Assembly (NCBI RefSeq): GCF_014193895.1
Contig: NZ_BLZR01000001.1
Coordinates: 744,001-808,000 of the forward strand
Source of the DNA: Clostridium fungisolvens
GTDB lineage: Bacteria > Bacillota > Clostridia > Clostridiales > Clostridiaceae
Length of the DNA stretch: 64,000 nt
Direction of reading: 5' to 3'
The position numbers and the translations under genes are program-made. Shown piece after piece: positions 34,593 to 44,097 of this stretch (positions within the stretch are counted from its first letter, which is position 1; each line of letters begins with the position of its first letter). Below the pieces are notes generated by a model that saw only the letters and a list, made by a program, of their open reading frames with translations, was not told the origin of the DNA and did not search any database.

Positions 34593-35980
34593 GTGAAAAA
34601 GTTGTTATAAATCCTATTACGAGAATAAGCGGCTTTATGCAGATTGAAGTAACTATAGATAAGAACGTCATAATAGATGCCCGCAACAATGGTTTTTTGT
34701 TTAGGGGATTTGAGGAAATGCTAAAAGGAAGATCGCCTTTTGATGCTATTTATTTTACTGAAAGAATATGTGGGATATGCTCTACTGCGCATGGATTTGT
34801 ATCTGCTGTTGCCTTGGAAAACGCTTTGAAAATCCAGCCTGAAGAGAGTGGGAGTATAGTTAGACAAATAATGCATGGATGCGAATTCTTACAAAATCAC
34901 ATAAGACATTTTTATCAATTTACTTTACCTGATTATGTACAAATAGATATAAACCCAGTAAACGATAATAATGGACGAAAATATAAACTACCTAAGGATT
35001 TAAATACAAAGTTAAGCAATCATTATGTAGAAGCGTTTAAATATAGTAGAGATGCACATAAGATGTTGGCTATATTAGGTGGAAAAGTACCTCACAGTCA
35101 TGGGATTTTTGTTGGAGGTGTCACAGCCAATGTTTCAGTAACAGATATTATAGAATTAAAATCTATACTAGCACCTATTAAAGATTTTATTAATAACGTA
35201 ATGTTAGATGATATTAATATTATTTCAAGGTATTACGGTGAGGATTTCAAGAACGGAAAAGGTTATGGTAATTTTATGAGTTATGGAGCTTTTGATAATA
35301 GTTTCAATGAATCTGAGACATATGTTAAAAGTGGAGTGATGATAAATAATATAAGATATGATTTTGATCCTACAAAAATAGCCGAGGATTCTGTTTATAC
35401 CTATAGCCCAAGTTCCATTGGGGGTGGAAGTACACCTTCTAATACTAATAAGAAGGATCCTTATACATGGGTTAAGGCAGCAAGATATGATGGAATGCCA
35501 ATGGAGGTAGGGCCACTTGCAAGACTGTGGATAAGTGGGAAATATAATAATGGTGTATCTACATTAGATAGGGTTACAGCTAGAGTTATAGAAGTTAAGA
35601 GAATATGCGATATAATAGAAAAACTTTTAGAAATTATAAAGCCTTTAAAAGCTACTCAGCAGATATGGGAGATACCACAAAGTTCTGAAGGAACAGGTCT
35701 TAGAGATACTACAAGAGGTGCATTAGGACATTGGATTAGCATAGCTAATCAAAAAATTGATAAATACAATATAATAACACCTTCTGGATGGAATATATCA
35801 CCAGAAGACTCTAAGGGCAATAAGGGCGTTATAGAAAAAGCTCTAATAGGAACTTATATTGAAGATATTAAAGCTCCTTCTGAAATTGGAAGAATTGTAA
35901 GATCCTTTGATCCATGTGTTTCTTGTGCAACTCATGTTATAAGTGATAAATATAATGATTTTGTTATGAGGATAGTATGA
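34589..35980 (+). CDS. [NiFe]-hydrogenase large subunit
   Basis: 463 residues. L1 motif ERICGIC (C61, C64) and L2 motif DPCVSCATH (C443, C446, H449) supply the four Ni-Fe cysteines. A 14-residue tail after H449 (VISDKYND onward) is the peptide removed during maturation, so the enzyme needs the protease encoded next. It catalyses H2 oxidation or formation in the cytoplasm. It overlaps the small-subunit gene and the protease gene by ATGA at both ends. No cytochrome b, ferredoxin or hyp genes are near, so the electron partner is unknown. Confidence 0.93.
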   Translation: MSEKVVINPITRISGFMQIEVTIDKNVIIDARNNGFLFRGFEEMLKGRSPFDAIYFTERICGICSTAHGFVSAVALENALKIQPEESGSIVRQIMHGCEFLQNHIRHFYQFTLPDYVQIDINPVNDNNGRKYKLPKDLNTKLSNHYVEAFKYSRDAHKMLAILGGKVPHSHGIFVGGVTANVSVTDIIELKSILAPIKDFINNVMLDDINIISRYYGEDFKNGKGYGNFMSYGAFDNSFNESETYVKSGVMINNIRYDFDPTKIAEDSVYTYSPSSIGGGSTPSNTNKKDPYTWVKAARYDGMPMEVGPLARLWISGKYNNGVSTLDRVTARVIEVKRICDIIEKLLEIIKPLKATQQIWEIPQSSEGTGLRDTTRGALGHWISIANQKIDKYNIITPSGWNISPEDSKGNKGVIEKALIGTYIEDIKAPSEIGRIVRSFDPCVSCATHVISDKYNDFVMRIV

Positions 35981-36441
35981 TTAAAGTTATAGGTATAGGA
36001 AATATATTAATGTGTGATGATGGAATTCCAATGAAAATAATTAATGCAATTGAGCATAGGCTTCGAAGATTAGATTTAGATATGCAATTTATAAAAGCTG
36101 AAACTGATTTGGATTTTGCACTAGATTGTTTATCAGACGACGATTTAATATTTATAATTGATAGTACTTATTTTGGTGTAGAGTGTGGAACTGTGACTTT
36201 AATTTCATTAGAGGAGAATGAACAGTATATTAAATCATCATCATTTATGCATAACAAGAGTTTAATTTCAGAGATTAGAAATACTAAACTTAATATAAGC
36301 GGCTTTATTATAGGAATAGAAGCAGATCAGATATGTTTTAGCTTGAGCTTATCGAAAAAGATGGTGAAACAGTTTGAAAATGTATGTAATGAGGTGTACG
36401 AGATAATTAAAGAGAATTGTACAAGTTTAATATCAAAGTGA
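35977..36441 (+). CDS. hydrogenase maturation protease (HybD/HyaD family)
   Basis: 154 residues. N-terminal GIGNILMCDDG has the HybD-type nickel ligand position (here Asp instead of Glu). IIDSTYFG supplies the second acid and FMHNKS the His. It removes the C-terminal tail of the large subunit once Ni is inserted. The 4-bp overlap with the large-subunit gene ties it to that substrate. After it lies a 292-bp gap (36442-36733) without an ORF, in which I see nothing definite. Confidence 0.88.
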   Translation: MIKVIGIGNILMCDDGIPMKIINAIEHRLRRLDLDMQFIKAETDLDFALDCLSDDDLIFIIDSTYFGVECGTVTLISLEENEQYIKSSSFMHNKSLISEIRNTKLNISGFIIGIEADQICFSLSLSKKMVKQFENVCNEVYEIIKENCTSLISK

Positions 36442-36733
36442 GCTCAAAGGTATCAATAAATAAGTAATTAGTAAAAGTAGATTTTGGTTAATATATTTTA
36501 ATAATTAAGGTGTTTTTATAATATATTAACCTTATTTGGATGTTTTATCTTGGAATTTTTGATAAGATATTGTTAAGGTATATTGTGCTGACAATTATTC
36601 TGAAAATATAATGGGATAAGTTGTCTTACCAATGATTATAAATAATGTAATATTATCAAAAGTTTGATCTTTAAACAGCAACTTGGATCGTCTAATTGAT
36701 ATTTGATTACTTTTGATAAAGGGAGAAAGAATA

Positions 36734-37327
36734 ATGAACGGATTAGTAGAACTATTAATGAAATTTTGGTACTTATGGATTTTAATGATTTTAGCTTTAA
36801 TGCTAGACCTTTTTATGCCAAGAATTAAAGGGTTACTTGGTGAAAAGTCAGTAGAATTTCATTTATCTGGATTAGACGATAGTAAATATAAGATAATTAA
36901 ACACATGATATTAGAATTAGGGGAAAAAACTGTACAAATAGATAATATTGTTGTATCAAACTTCGGTGTTTTTGTAATACAAGCTGAAAATTATAAAGGA
37001 AAAATTATTGGAGCAGAGTTTGATGAGAACTGGAAGCAAAGATTTTATGTAAGAACAGAAAAGTTACATAATCCGATATGTGAAAATCGCAAGAATATAA
37101 AAGCTTTACAGCAGGTGTTAAAAGAGTTCGATGGATTAAAATACATTCCTATTGTAACTTTTACAACTAATGCTGATTTGCAAGTTACATCTAATACCGA
37201 TGTAGTTTATACAATTCATTTAGTAGAAGCAATTAAAAAGTATACTGAGGAAATAATAAGTGATATTGATAAAAAGAGAATTTATTCTAAACTTATGTCA
37301 CTAAATATAGATAGTAATGATATATAG
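36734..37327 (+). CDS. NERD domain membrane protein
   Basis: 197 residues from ATG 36734 with RBS GGGAGAAAG. One N-terminal helix (FWYLWILMILALMLDLFM) is followed by a NERD (nuclease-related) domain: GEKSVEFHLS, IDNIVVSNFGVFVIQAENYKGKIIGA and HNPICENRKNIKAL. NERD domains belong to the restriction-endonuclease-like fold (D..ExK: here D, then QAENYKG). Activity is unknown. It is monocistronic between the hydrogenase operon and a terminator. Confidence 0.82.
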   Translation: MNGLVELLMKFWYLWILMILALMLDLFMPRIKGLLGEKSVEFHLSGLDDSKYKIIKHMILELGEKTVQIDNIVVSNFGVFVIQAENYKGKIIGAEFDENWKQRFYVRTEKLHNPICENRKNIKALQQVLKEFDGLKYIPIVTFTTNADLQVTSNTDVVYTIHLVEAIKKYTEEIISDIDKKRIYSKLMSLNIDSNDI

Positions 37328-37362
37328 ATGAACCATCGTGTGTTCAGAAAAGGCAGATGCGC

Positions 37363-37404
37363 AAAAAAAATCCACTGAAGAAGATCACTTTAGTGGACTT
37401 TTTA
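37363..37404. terminator. bidirectional terminator
   Basis: TCCACT (37371-37376) and AGTGGA (37392-37397) with extra inner pairs, flanked by eight A and five T. It lies between the convergent NERD and transglutaminase-like genes. Confidence 0.75.
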
Positions 37405-37438
37405 CTTTATGAAAAAGTTAGAGCTTGGTTTGTAGTGA

Positions 37439-38641
37439 TCATACGGCAGAATTAATAGGAGAACCTGCAAGTACTCTTGGTTTGATAAAAGGAAAATCAT
37501 TTGAGTTTAAATAAGGAGATAAAAAATAGTTTATCTTTAATTTAAATATAACATCATTAGATTGTGTGGTTCTTGAATAGTCTATTTTACTGTAAGAATA
37601 TGAAGTTATATCTGGAATATCTCTTAATGCATATTCAATATCAGCAGATAATAAAGAACTATTTAAATATCTTAGGTTTATGCTATTTTTTCTGCTTTTT
37701 ACTGCAGAGAGAAGTTTACTTTTTAACTCAATTGAATCATGTACTGTATAGTCATCAGATAAATAAATTAATCCTAAGTCAGTAAAAAGTTGAACATAAA
37801 AAGCAGAGTTTTTGTCATTAGCAGTAAGTTTAAGTCTTATTGAATTGGAAAAATCAGTTTTAGAGGTTGGGTAGGCTTTTATCCATGAATGATTAACACT
37901 TATTTGAGAATCAGTAAGATTATAATAATCATAATTGATTGAATTCGTTAAATCTGGTATGGGGTCATCCAAGGTAATATCAAGATGATACCATATTCCG
38001 TCAAGGTTAACTAAATTCCATGTATGTGCCTCACCTTTAGAAATACCTTCTATTATTTTTGTTGGGATACCAACTTTATTTAACATTTTGTATGCAAGTA
38101 AAGAATAACCTTGGCATACAGTTTTATAAGGATAAATTAGAGCATCATAATCAGAATGATTGGTTAACGAAACATCATATTGAACATTTTTTACTATCCA
38201 ATCATGAATTTCTTTTTCCTTCTCATAATTATTCATATCTGGTGTTATAATCTGTGCAAGTATTTTATTGACTTCTTTTTCTATATACATATCTTGAGTT
38301 AATGTGTTCCAATAACTAAAAGTAAACTTTATGGTAATAATATTTCCATTGGCTAAGGCTGTATATCTATAGCTCTTACAAGTGTATTTAAGATAATCAT
38401 CTTTATCATAGATATTATTTATGATGTTTGAAACATCTACTTTTATAGTAGAGGGATCTCCGATATAGCTTAAGTTGTATGTGGTAAGCCTAGAATGCAT
38501 TGCAATATTAAGCTTAGTTTGTAATTCTTGTAGATTAAATGGCAAGTATGTTTTTGCATGGACTGTTGAAGTGTGCAAATATAAATAAAAACAAAAGATC
38601 AAAACAAGCTTAATAATATTACATTCAAAATATTTTCTCAA
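37439..38641 (-). CDS. secreted transglutaminase-like (protease-fold) protein
   Basis: 400 residues. Signal peptide 1-29 (KLVLIFCFYLYLHTS, ending VHA). The core transglutaminase triad is present: C176 in TVCQGYS, H206 in EAHTWNL and D221 in YHLDITLDDP. The N-terminal 130 residues and C-terminal 150 residues have no match I know. Bacterial members act as proteases, peptidoglycan-modifying enzymes or crosslinkers. It is monocistronic. The 423-bp gap upstream (38642-39064) contains one long hairpin at 38746. Confidence 0.85.
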   Translation of the reverse strand: MRKYFECNIIKLVLIFCFYLYLHTSTVHAKTYLPFNLQELQTKLNIAMHSRLTTYNLSYIGDPSTIKVDVSNIINNIYDKDDYLKYTCKSYRYTALANGNIITIKFTFSYWNTLTQDMYIEKEVNKILAQIITPDMNNYEKEKEIHDWIVKNVQYDVSLTNHSDYDALIYPYKTVCQGYSLLAYKMLNKVGIPTKIIEGISKGEAHTWNLVNLDGIWYHLDITLDDPIPDLTNSINYDYYNLTDSQISVNHSWIKAYPTSKTDFSNSIRLKLTANDKNSAFYVQLFTDLGLIYLSDDYTVHDSIELKSKLLSAVKSRKNSINLRYLNSSLLSADIEYALRDIPDITSYSYSKIDYSRTTQSNDVIFKLKINYFLSPYLNSNDFPFIKPRVLAGSPINSAV

Positions 38642-38745
38642 GAATAATCCCTCCTTCTTTAGTTAGTAAACATTTTTTCAGTATTTCATTAAATATAAAA
38701 CTGTTTTATTAAAACTTTATTATGAAAATTTTGGAAATATGGTAT

Positions 38746-38779
38746 CGATATATATTAATCTTCGTATTAATATATATCG
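38746..38779. repeat. 14-bp perfect hairpin in the divergent gap
   Basis: CGATATATATTAAT and ATTAATATATATCG flank a 6-nt loop, CTTCGT. No T-run follows. It lies between divergent genes (transglutaminase-like and L,D-transpeptidase) and could be an operator or cruciform. The rest of the gap shows nothing I can name. Confidence 0.5.
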
Positions 38780-39064
38780 TATTCATTTAGCTCTAATTCA
38801 CTTGTAAATTTTATGCCTTAATACATAAGTTTTATTGATTGTATTAAATGAGAGTTATGTACTAAATTAGCCAAGTTTACAATAATGTGGCTTATGAGTT
38901 TTTTTATCCATAAACTGATTTATGTTTAGAAAAGTGGCAAGTATTATAAGTGGTATATTTATTTAGATGATAGTGGATTTTTGTAGAAAAAATTGTATCA
39001 ATAATTTTACATTTATAATAAACAATATAGTCTTAAAAATTAATCATTGAACATAGAATGAAAT

Positions 39065-40525
39065 ATGACTTTAGAGAGGGGGCATGAAGTTAAAATTTCA
39101 TTAATAAAATTTTGCTGCGATTATAAAGGAGATGGTAGTACGGAAAAAAATAATAGTAAACGCAATAAAATTTTGATAGGTAGCATAATTTCTCTTACTG
39201 CTCTACTTGTAATTTATTTAGGTATGACCATATATTTTAGAAATCATTTCTACTTTGGTTCAGAAATTGATAGTGTTAGTGTTTCAGGAAAAACTGTAGA
39301 AGAAGTAGAAGAACAAATGCCATCAAAGGTTAAAGCCTATACGTTGCAGTTAGAATCAGACAATGGTAAAAAGGAACAAATCACTGCAGATGAAGTTGGA
39401 TTGAAATATAATTCAAATGGACAAGTGAAAAATTTAAAAGACAAAGAAAACCCATTTGGGTGGGTAGTGGCAGTTTTTAACTCGAACGAGTATAAAATTT
39501 CAGAAGCAGTTTCTTTTGATAAGGAACTCTTAAAAAAGAAATTGGATAGCCTATCTTTTTTTGATAGCAGCAATGTAATTGAACCTAAAAATGCGAGCTT
39601 CAAATATGAAAATGGAAGTTATAATATTGTAAACGAGGTTAATGGTAATAAACTTAATAAGGATAAACTATATAGTATTGTCTCAGATGCAATTCTTAAG
39701 GGCGACGCAACTATAGACTTAAAGAGTACAGATTGTTATGTTAAACCTCAATACACAGCAAGTTCACAAAAAGTTATAGATACTAAAAATATTCTTAATA
39801 AATATGTGGCATCAAAAATCACTTATACTTTTGGAAAGAGCACAGAGGTTTTAGATGGATCAACAATTAATAGCTGGATTAAGGTTGATGATAATTTAAA
39901 CATTTCTTTAGATGAAGGTAAGGTAAAGGAGTATGTTACGAAGCTTTCTAATACTTATGATACAGTTGGAAAGACAAGAGATTTTGTAACTACACTTGGA
40001 AACAAAATAAAGGTTAATGGCGGAGATTATGGTTGGTCTATTAATAATACAAAAGAAACTCAAGCTATAGTTTCTGATATAAAAGAAGGGAAATCTGAGA
40101 CAAAAGAGCCTGCTTATACTATAAAAGGTGTTTCAAGAGATAATAATGATATAGGTAGTACTTATGTTGAAGTTGATATGTCAAAACAACACTTATGGTT
40201 CTATAAGGATGGTAAGTTAGTAGTTGAAGGAGATGTAGTCACAGGTAATATAAGCCAAAACCACTCCACTAGAGTAGGAGTTTACTATATAAAATACAAA
40301 GAAAGAAATACTAGTCTAAAAGGACAAGATTATGATGTACCTGTTAGCTATTGGATGCCTTTTGATCAAGGTATAGGAATACATGATGCAAGTTGGAGAA
40401 GTTCATTTGGAGGAAATATATATAGAACAAATGGTTCTCATGGATGCGTAAACTCACCATTCTATCTTGCTAAAGCTGTGTACGAAAATATTCAAGTAGG
40501 TACACCTGTTATTTGTTATTATTAG
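39065..40525 (+). CDS. L,D-transpeptidase with PG-binding domain (membrane anchored)
   Basis: 486 residues from ATG 39065. A cytoplasmic stub of about 38 residues, one helix (ILIGSIISLTALLVIYLG), two repeated peptidoglycan-binding-4-type domains and a C-terminal YkuD domain with GIGIHDASW and SHGCVN (H459, C461). It makes 3-3 peptidoglycan crosslinks outside the membrane. The start is doubtful. The listed ATG has no RBS, while GAGAGGGGG at 39074-39082 precedes an out-of-frame ATG (39084) that stops after six codons. Clostridial homologs usually begin close to the helix. Confidence 0.88.
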   Translation: MTLERGHEVKISLIKFCCDYKGDGSTEKNNSKRNKILIGSIISLTALLVIYLGMTIYFRNHFYFGSEIDSVSVSGKTVEEVEEQMPSKVKAYTLQLESDNGKKEQITADEVGLKYNSNGQVKNLKDKENPFGWVVAVFNSNEYKISEAVSFDKELLKKKLDSLSFFDSSNVIEPKNASFKYENGSYNIVNEVNGNKLNKDKLYSIVSDAILKGDATIDLKSTDCYVKPQYTASSQKVIDTKNILNKYVASKITYTFGKSTEVLDGSTINSWIKVDDNLNISLDEGKVKEYVTKLSNTYDTVGKTRDFVTTLGNKIKVNGGDYGWSINNTKETQAIVSDIKEGKSETKEPAYTIKGVSRDNNDIGSTYVEVDMSKQHLWFYKDGKLVVEGDVVTGNISQNHSTRVGVYYIKYKERNTSLKGQDYDVPVSYWMPFDQGIGIHDASWRSSFGGNIYRTNGSHGCVNSPFYLAKAVYENIQVGTPVICYY

Positions 40526-40580
40526 TAAATATTTAAAATAAGATTACTAAATCTTGATTTGTTCACTTTATTTTAAATCG

Positions 40581-40640
40581 TTAATTTATGAATGTTTGAA
40601 AATCTTATGATAACAAGATTTTCAAACAAGTATAAATTTA
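40581..40640 (+). repeat. R2-related hairpin
   Basis: TGTTTGAAAATCTT (40593-40606) and AAGATTTTCAAACA (40615-40628) form a perfect 14-bp inner stem inside TTAATTTATG...GTATAAATTTA, the same outer blocks as R2. It is a relative of R2 with a different centre, 55 bp after the L,D-transpeptidase gene. Confidence 0.6.
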
Positions 40641-40708
40641 TGTTCTTTAGAGAAGTTTAGGATGTGGACAAACTATATATTCCCTGTAATTTTCACAAGG
40701 GTTTTAAC

Positions 40709-40743
40709 AAGCTGTATCAAGCCAATATGGTATGATACAGCTT
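40709..40743. terminator. hairpin between convergent genes
   Basis: AAGCTGTATCA pairs with TGATACAGCTT (11 bp, loop 13). T-runs on either side are weak. Confidence 0.55.
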
Positions 40744-40811
40744 ATTTAATTTATGTTTTAAAAGCATCGGATGAATAACCTATTAATTTCAACATGGTGC
40801 TATTGGTATCG

Positions 40812-41894
40812 TTAGCTGTCTAAAGTAAGCAGGTTATTGATTATCCTATTGATGCTAACTTCAAAATCTATGGATAAAGAATCCATATCTAATATAGAGT
40901 ATCTGCAGTTATTTGATTTGTTTTGTATATAACTGAAAATTATCTGCGCTTCATCTATAGCATCCTTATCTAAATATCTTGAATTATTTGAGCTAATATT
41001 GCCAAAGAGCTCCAATGTAATTTTGGTCATATAATCGACTAGATTATTGTTTGGGAGAATGGTAAGTTTTTCATTGAAAATTATTTTATTATTACTAATT
41101 AGAAAAAACTTTATGGAAGTCTTGTCTAGATTTTCTGTGAGGATTACATTTCTACTTAAGTCCATATAGTTAATCATATTGGTTCTGTCTACAATATAAT
41201 TTATATCTCCTATAGTGTCTCTATATTTCGCAGCGGTTTCAAAGTCCAATTTATTAACTGCATCAAGCATTTTATACTCTATTTCTTCAATTACACTTGT
41301 ATCAGTACCTTTAAATAAAGATATAATTTTATCTATAACTGATAAGTATCTATCTTTGGAAAAGCTGTCCATACAGACACCCATACATAATCCTAAAGAA
41401 TAATTTATACAGGCAGAAGAACTTTTAAACTTATTACTACACAAAATTTTATAATGTTCTTTCAATCCCAGAAGAGCTTTTTCAATTTTATTAGAACTTG
41501 TATAGGGGCCGAAGTATATATTTCCATCATCAATAGAGTAAATATCAGATAGATCTATTTCTGGATATTTATCATTTAAAGTTATTTTTATGTAGCAGTA
41601 TGATATCGGGTTTTTCATTAATTTATTGTAGATTGGTTTTATTTCTTTTATAAGTTTGCATTCAAGCATAAATGCTTCGAATTCAGTATCTGTAATAATA
41701 TAATCAAAATCCTTTAAGTTTTTCACTAGCTTAACAACTTTGGGAGAATGGGATTTTGAATTTGTAAAATACGACGAAACTCTACTCTTTAAGTTCTTAG
41801 ACTTTCCAACATAAATTATCGTATCTAGAGAATCTTTCATAAGATATACTCCAGGACATGAGGGAAGATTTTTGATTTTTTCTTTTAAATCCAC
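40812..41894 (-). CDS. short UvrC-like protein (GIY-YIG + Fe-S + UVR, no C-terminal nuclease)
   Basis: 360 residues from GTG 41894 (RBS AAAGGTG); UvrC is normally about 600. The GIY-YIG nuclease domain (CPGVYLMKD, IIYVGKSKNLKSRV) is followed by C152, C162, C170 and C174, matching the UvrC 4Fe-4S cysteines. A UVR domain that contacts UvrB comes next (IEEIEYKMLDAVNKLDFETAAKYRD, about 203-227). The RNase H-like 5' nuclease and (HhH)2 domains are missing and replaced by about 130 unrelated residues. It could cut only on the 3' side of a lesion, like Cho, but unlike Cho it keeps the UvrB-binding part. Confidence 0.82.
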   Translation of the reverse strand: MDLKEKIKNLPSCPGVYLMKDSLDTIIYVGKSKNLKSRVSSYFTNSKSHSPKVVKLVKNLKDFDYIITDTEFEAFMLECKLIKEIKPIYNKLMKNPISYCYIKITLNDKYPEIDLSDIYSIDDGNIYFGPYTSSNKIEKALLGLKEHYKILCSNKFKSSSACINYSLGLCMGVCMDSFSKDRYLSVIDKIISLFKGTDTSVIEEIEYKMLDAVNKLDFETAAKYRDTIGDINYIVDRTNMINYMDLSRNVILTENLDKTSIKFFLISNNKIIFNEKLTILPNNNLVDYMTKITLELFGNISSNNSRYLDKDAIDEAQIIFSYIQNKSNNCRYSILDMDSLSIDFEVSINRIINNLLTLDS

Positions 41895-42209
41895 TATATC
41901 ACCTTTCAAAATAAGATTAATTTATATAAATATTATTAATAGGCATTTGAAGTAAATCCAAAAATATAACACTCTTTCTAAATAATGTGTACCTTAAAAT
42001 TTAGATGTTACATGGTAATATTTCAATAGAAGATACTTAGTATAGTGTTATAAATTCAGTTTATATATTTAATTAACAATTAACAATGTTTATTTATGGG
42101 AATGAATGAGGAAAATAATAAAAAATACCTTTGAGTGAAGGAATATATCCATATAAAACTGATCTTAAACTATATAAACCTAGGAAGTCTACCTATTAGA
42201 AGGAGGAAA
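41895..42209. other. 315-bp divergent intergenic region
   Basis: Between the UvrC-like gene and the beta-helix gene. AT-rich, with no ORF with an RBS, riboswitch or strong hairpin visible. The two promoters must be here. Confidence 0.4.
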
Positions 42210-43925
42210 ATGATGAATAAAGATAGTATGACTGCTTCAGGAACACTGCAGAATGAAGTAGAAAAAGCAAATAAATTTAAAGATAAATATAATTTTGGTG
42301 AAAATGTTTATATATTTGACGAGTCAATGCCAAAAAATTATATGCAAGATATATGTGATAAAATATTTAAAACTCAGGAAGCTAATCATTTCGGTGAGGA
42401 AAGATATGCTATATTTTTTAAGCCAGGCTCATATGAGATAAACATGAAGGTTGGATTTTATACTCAAGTAGCAGGACTTGGAGAGACACCGTATGATGTA
42501 AACGTAACAGGTGCAATAGAGGTTGATGCTGCTTGGAGCAATGGTAATGCACTTTGTAACTTTTGGAGGTCCTGTGAAAATATTAGTATAATGCCAACCA
42601 GTGGAGTTGCTAAGTGGGCAGTATCTCAGGCATCGCCATTAAGAAGAGTTAATATAAAAGGAGATTTAACCTTATATGATGGAGGCTGGTCAAGCGGAGG
42701 TTTTTTAGCTGATTCATTGATAGAGGGAGAAATTATTTCAGGGACACAACAGCAGTGGTTTTCGAGAAATAATGAATTTAAAAGCTGGAACGGAAGCGCA
42801 TATAATATGTTTTTTGTAGGGGATACTAATCCACCTGAAGGACAGTGGCCAAAACATCCATTTACTAAGATTGAGTCTGCCCCTGTTATGAGAGAAAAGC
42901 CATTTTTAATGATAGATGACGATGGAGATTACAAGGTATTTGTTCCTAAGTTCCAAAGAGAGACTAAAGGGACTACATGGAGAGAGGAAAAAGCTTTAGG
43001 TGATAAAGTATCTCTTGAGAACTTTTATATTGCTCATTCAAAAAAAACTAGAGCAAGTGATATAAATTTTGCTCTTGATCAGGGTAAAAACATATTATTT
43101 ACTCCAGGAATATATCACATAGATGAAACTATAGAGATAAAGAGAAAAGACGCTATAATATTAGGTATTGGAATTGCAACTTTGCTTGCTGATAATGGTG
43201 TGGTGATCATGTCTATAGGTGATGTTGAAGGGGTAATTGTTTCAGGATTACTTTTCGATGCTGGCATAGTAGAATCTCCGGTATTGCTAGAGGTTGGAAA
43301 GGAAGGAGAGTCTAATAACAACTCATCAAATCCAATTGTATTAAGTGATTTGTTCTTTAGAGTTGGAGGAGCAGATATAGGTAAGGCTGAGGTATGCATA
43401 AAGATAAACAGTAATTATGTAATTGGTGATCACTTTTGGGTATGGCGTGCAGATCATGGAAGAGGGGTTGGTTGGGATACCAATATCACTTCAAATGGAG
43501 TAATAGTAAATGGAAATGATGTAACCTTATATGCACTTATGGTTGAACATTTTCATAAATATCAAACCATATGGAATGGTGAGAGGGGAAAAACTTATTT
43601 TTATCAAAGTGAAATACCATATGACGCACCAAATCAAGCTAGCTGGATGAATGATAAGACTAAAGGCTATGCATCCTATAAGGTTAGTAATAAGGTAAAT
43701 TCACATGAAGCCTACGGTATAGGTGTATATAGTTATATAATTAATCGCGGTATTAAAGTTGATAGCGCTATTGAGGTGCCAGATAAGGAAGGGATAAACA
43801 TAAAAAATGCAGTTACGGTTTATCTAAATGGTCATGGAGGAATTTCTAATATAATTAATAAAGACCACAAAGCCGTGAATTGGTTTAACCGTATGAGTAG
43901 AAGTACAGATTACTTGCAAAAATAA
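42210..43925 (+). CDS. beta-helix protein, GH55-like, often misnamed adenylyl cyclase
   Basis: 571 residues from ATG 42210, which follows GAAGGAGG. The frame upstream has no RBS. The sequence matches a family known to me from Streptomyces and Firmicutes as 'adenylyl cyclase' or 'coagulation factor 5/8-type' protein: FWRSCENISI, WAVSQASPLRRV, DGGWSSGGF, QQQWFSRN, FTPGIYH, GLLFDAG, FFRVGGAD and VEHFHKYQT. Two pectate-lyase-3-like beta-helix segments are predicted, as in GH55 beta-1,3-glucanases. No cyclase motif is present. There is no signal peptide, which is odd for a polysaccharide-acting enzyme. Monocistronic with a strong terminator. Confidence 0.7.
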   Translation: MMNKDSMTASGTLQNEVEKANKFKDKYNFGENVYIFDESMPKNYMQDICDKIFKTQEANHFGEERYAIFFKPGSYEINMKVGFYTQVAGLGETPYDVNVTGAIEVDAAWSNGNALCNFWRSCENISIMPTSGVAKWAVSQASPLRRVNIKGDLTLYDGGWSSGGFLADSLIEGEIISGTQQQWFSRNNEFKSWNGSAYNMFFVGDTNPPEGQWPKHPFTKIESAPVMREKPFLMIDDDGDYKVFVPKFQRETKGTTWREEKALGDKVSLENFYIAHSKKTRASDINFALDQGKNILFTPGIYHIDETIEIKRKDAIILGIGIATLLADNGVVIMSIGDVEGVIVSGLLFDAGIVESPVLLEVGKEGESNNNSSNPIVLSDLFFRVGGADIGKAEVCIKINSNYVIGDHFWVWRADHGRGVGWDTNITSNGVIVNGNDVTLYALMVEHFHKYQTIWNGERGKTYFYQSEIPYDAPNQASWMNDKTKGYASYKVSNKVNSHEAYGIGVYSYIINRGIKVDSAIEVPDKEGINIKNAVTVYLNGHGGISNIINKDHKAVNWFNRMSRSTDYLQK

Positions 43926-43943
43926 TGCTTAAAGGTAAAAAGA

Positions 43944-43988
43944 GATGTTGTGAAACTATTATTGTAATAGGGTTACAACATTTTTTTA
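43944..43988 (+). terminator. intrinsic terminator
   Basis: ATGTTGT pairs with ACAACAT, with an inner CTATTA/TAATAG stem, then seven T. Confidence 0.9.
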
Positions 43989-44097
43989 CTGTGCACGAAA
44001 TTATAAAATTTTAAAGTTAGCTAACCTAGATATTTCAATGGTTCTACAAGTCTTTAAAAAAATACAATAAAAAATTATATTTTCTATATAAAGTATA

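Noticed and set aside
37325..37340. AGATGAACCATCG after the NERD gene as another R1 copy
   Set aside because: Only the left 13 bases resemble R1 and no matching right arm follows before the terminator.
42210..43925. Adenylyl cyclase
   Set aside because: Homologs carry this label, but the sequence is a repetitive beta-helix with no class I-VI cyclase motif.
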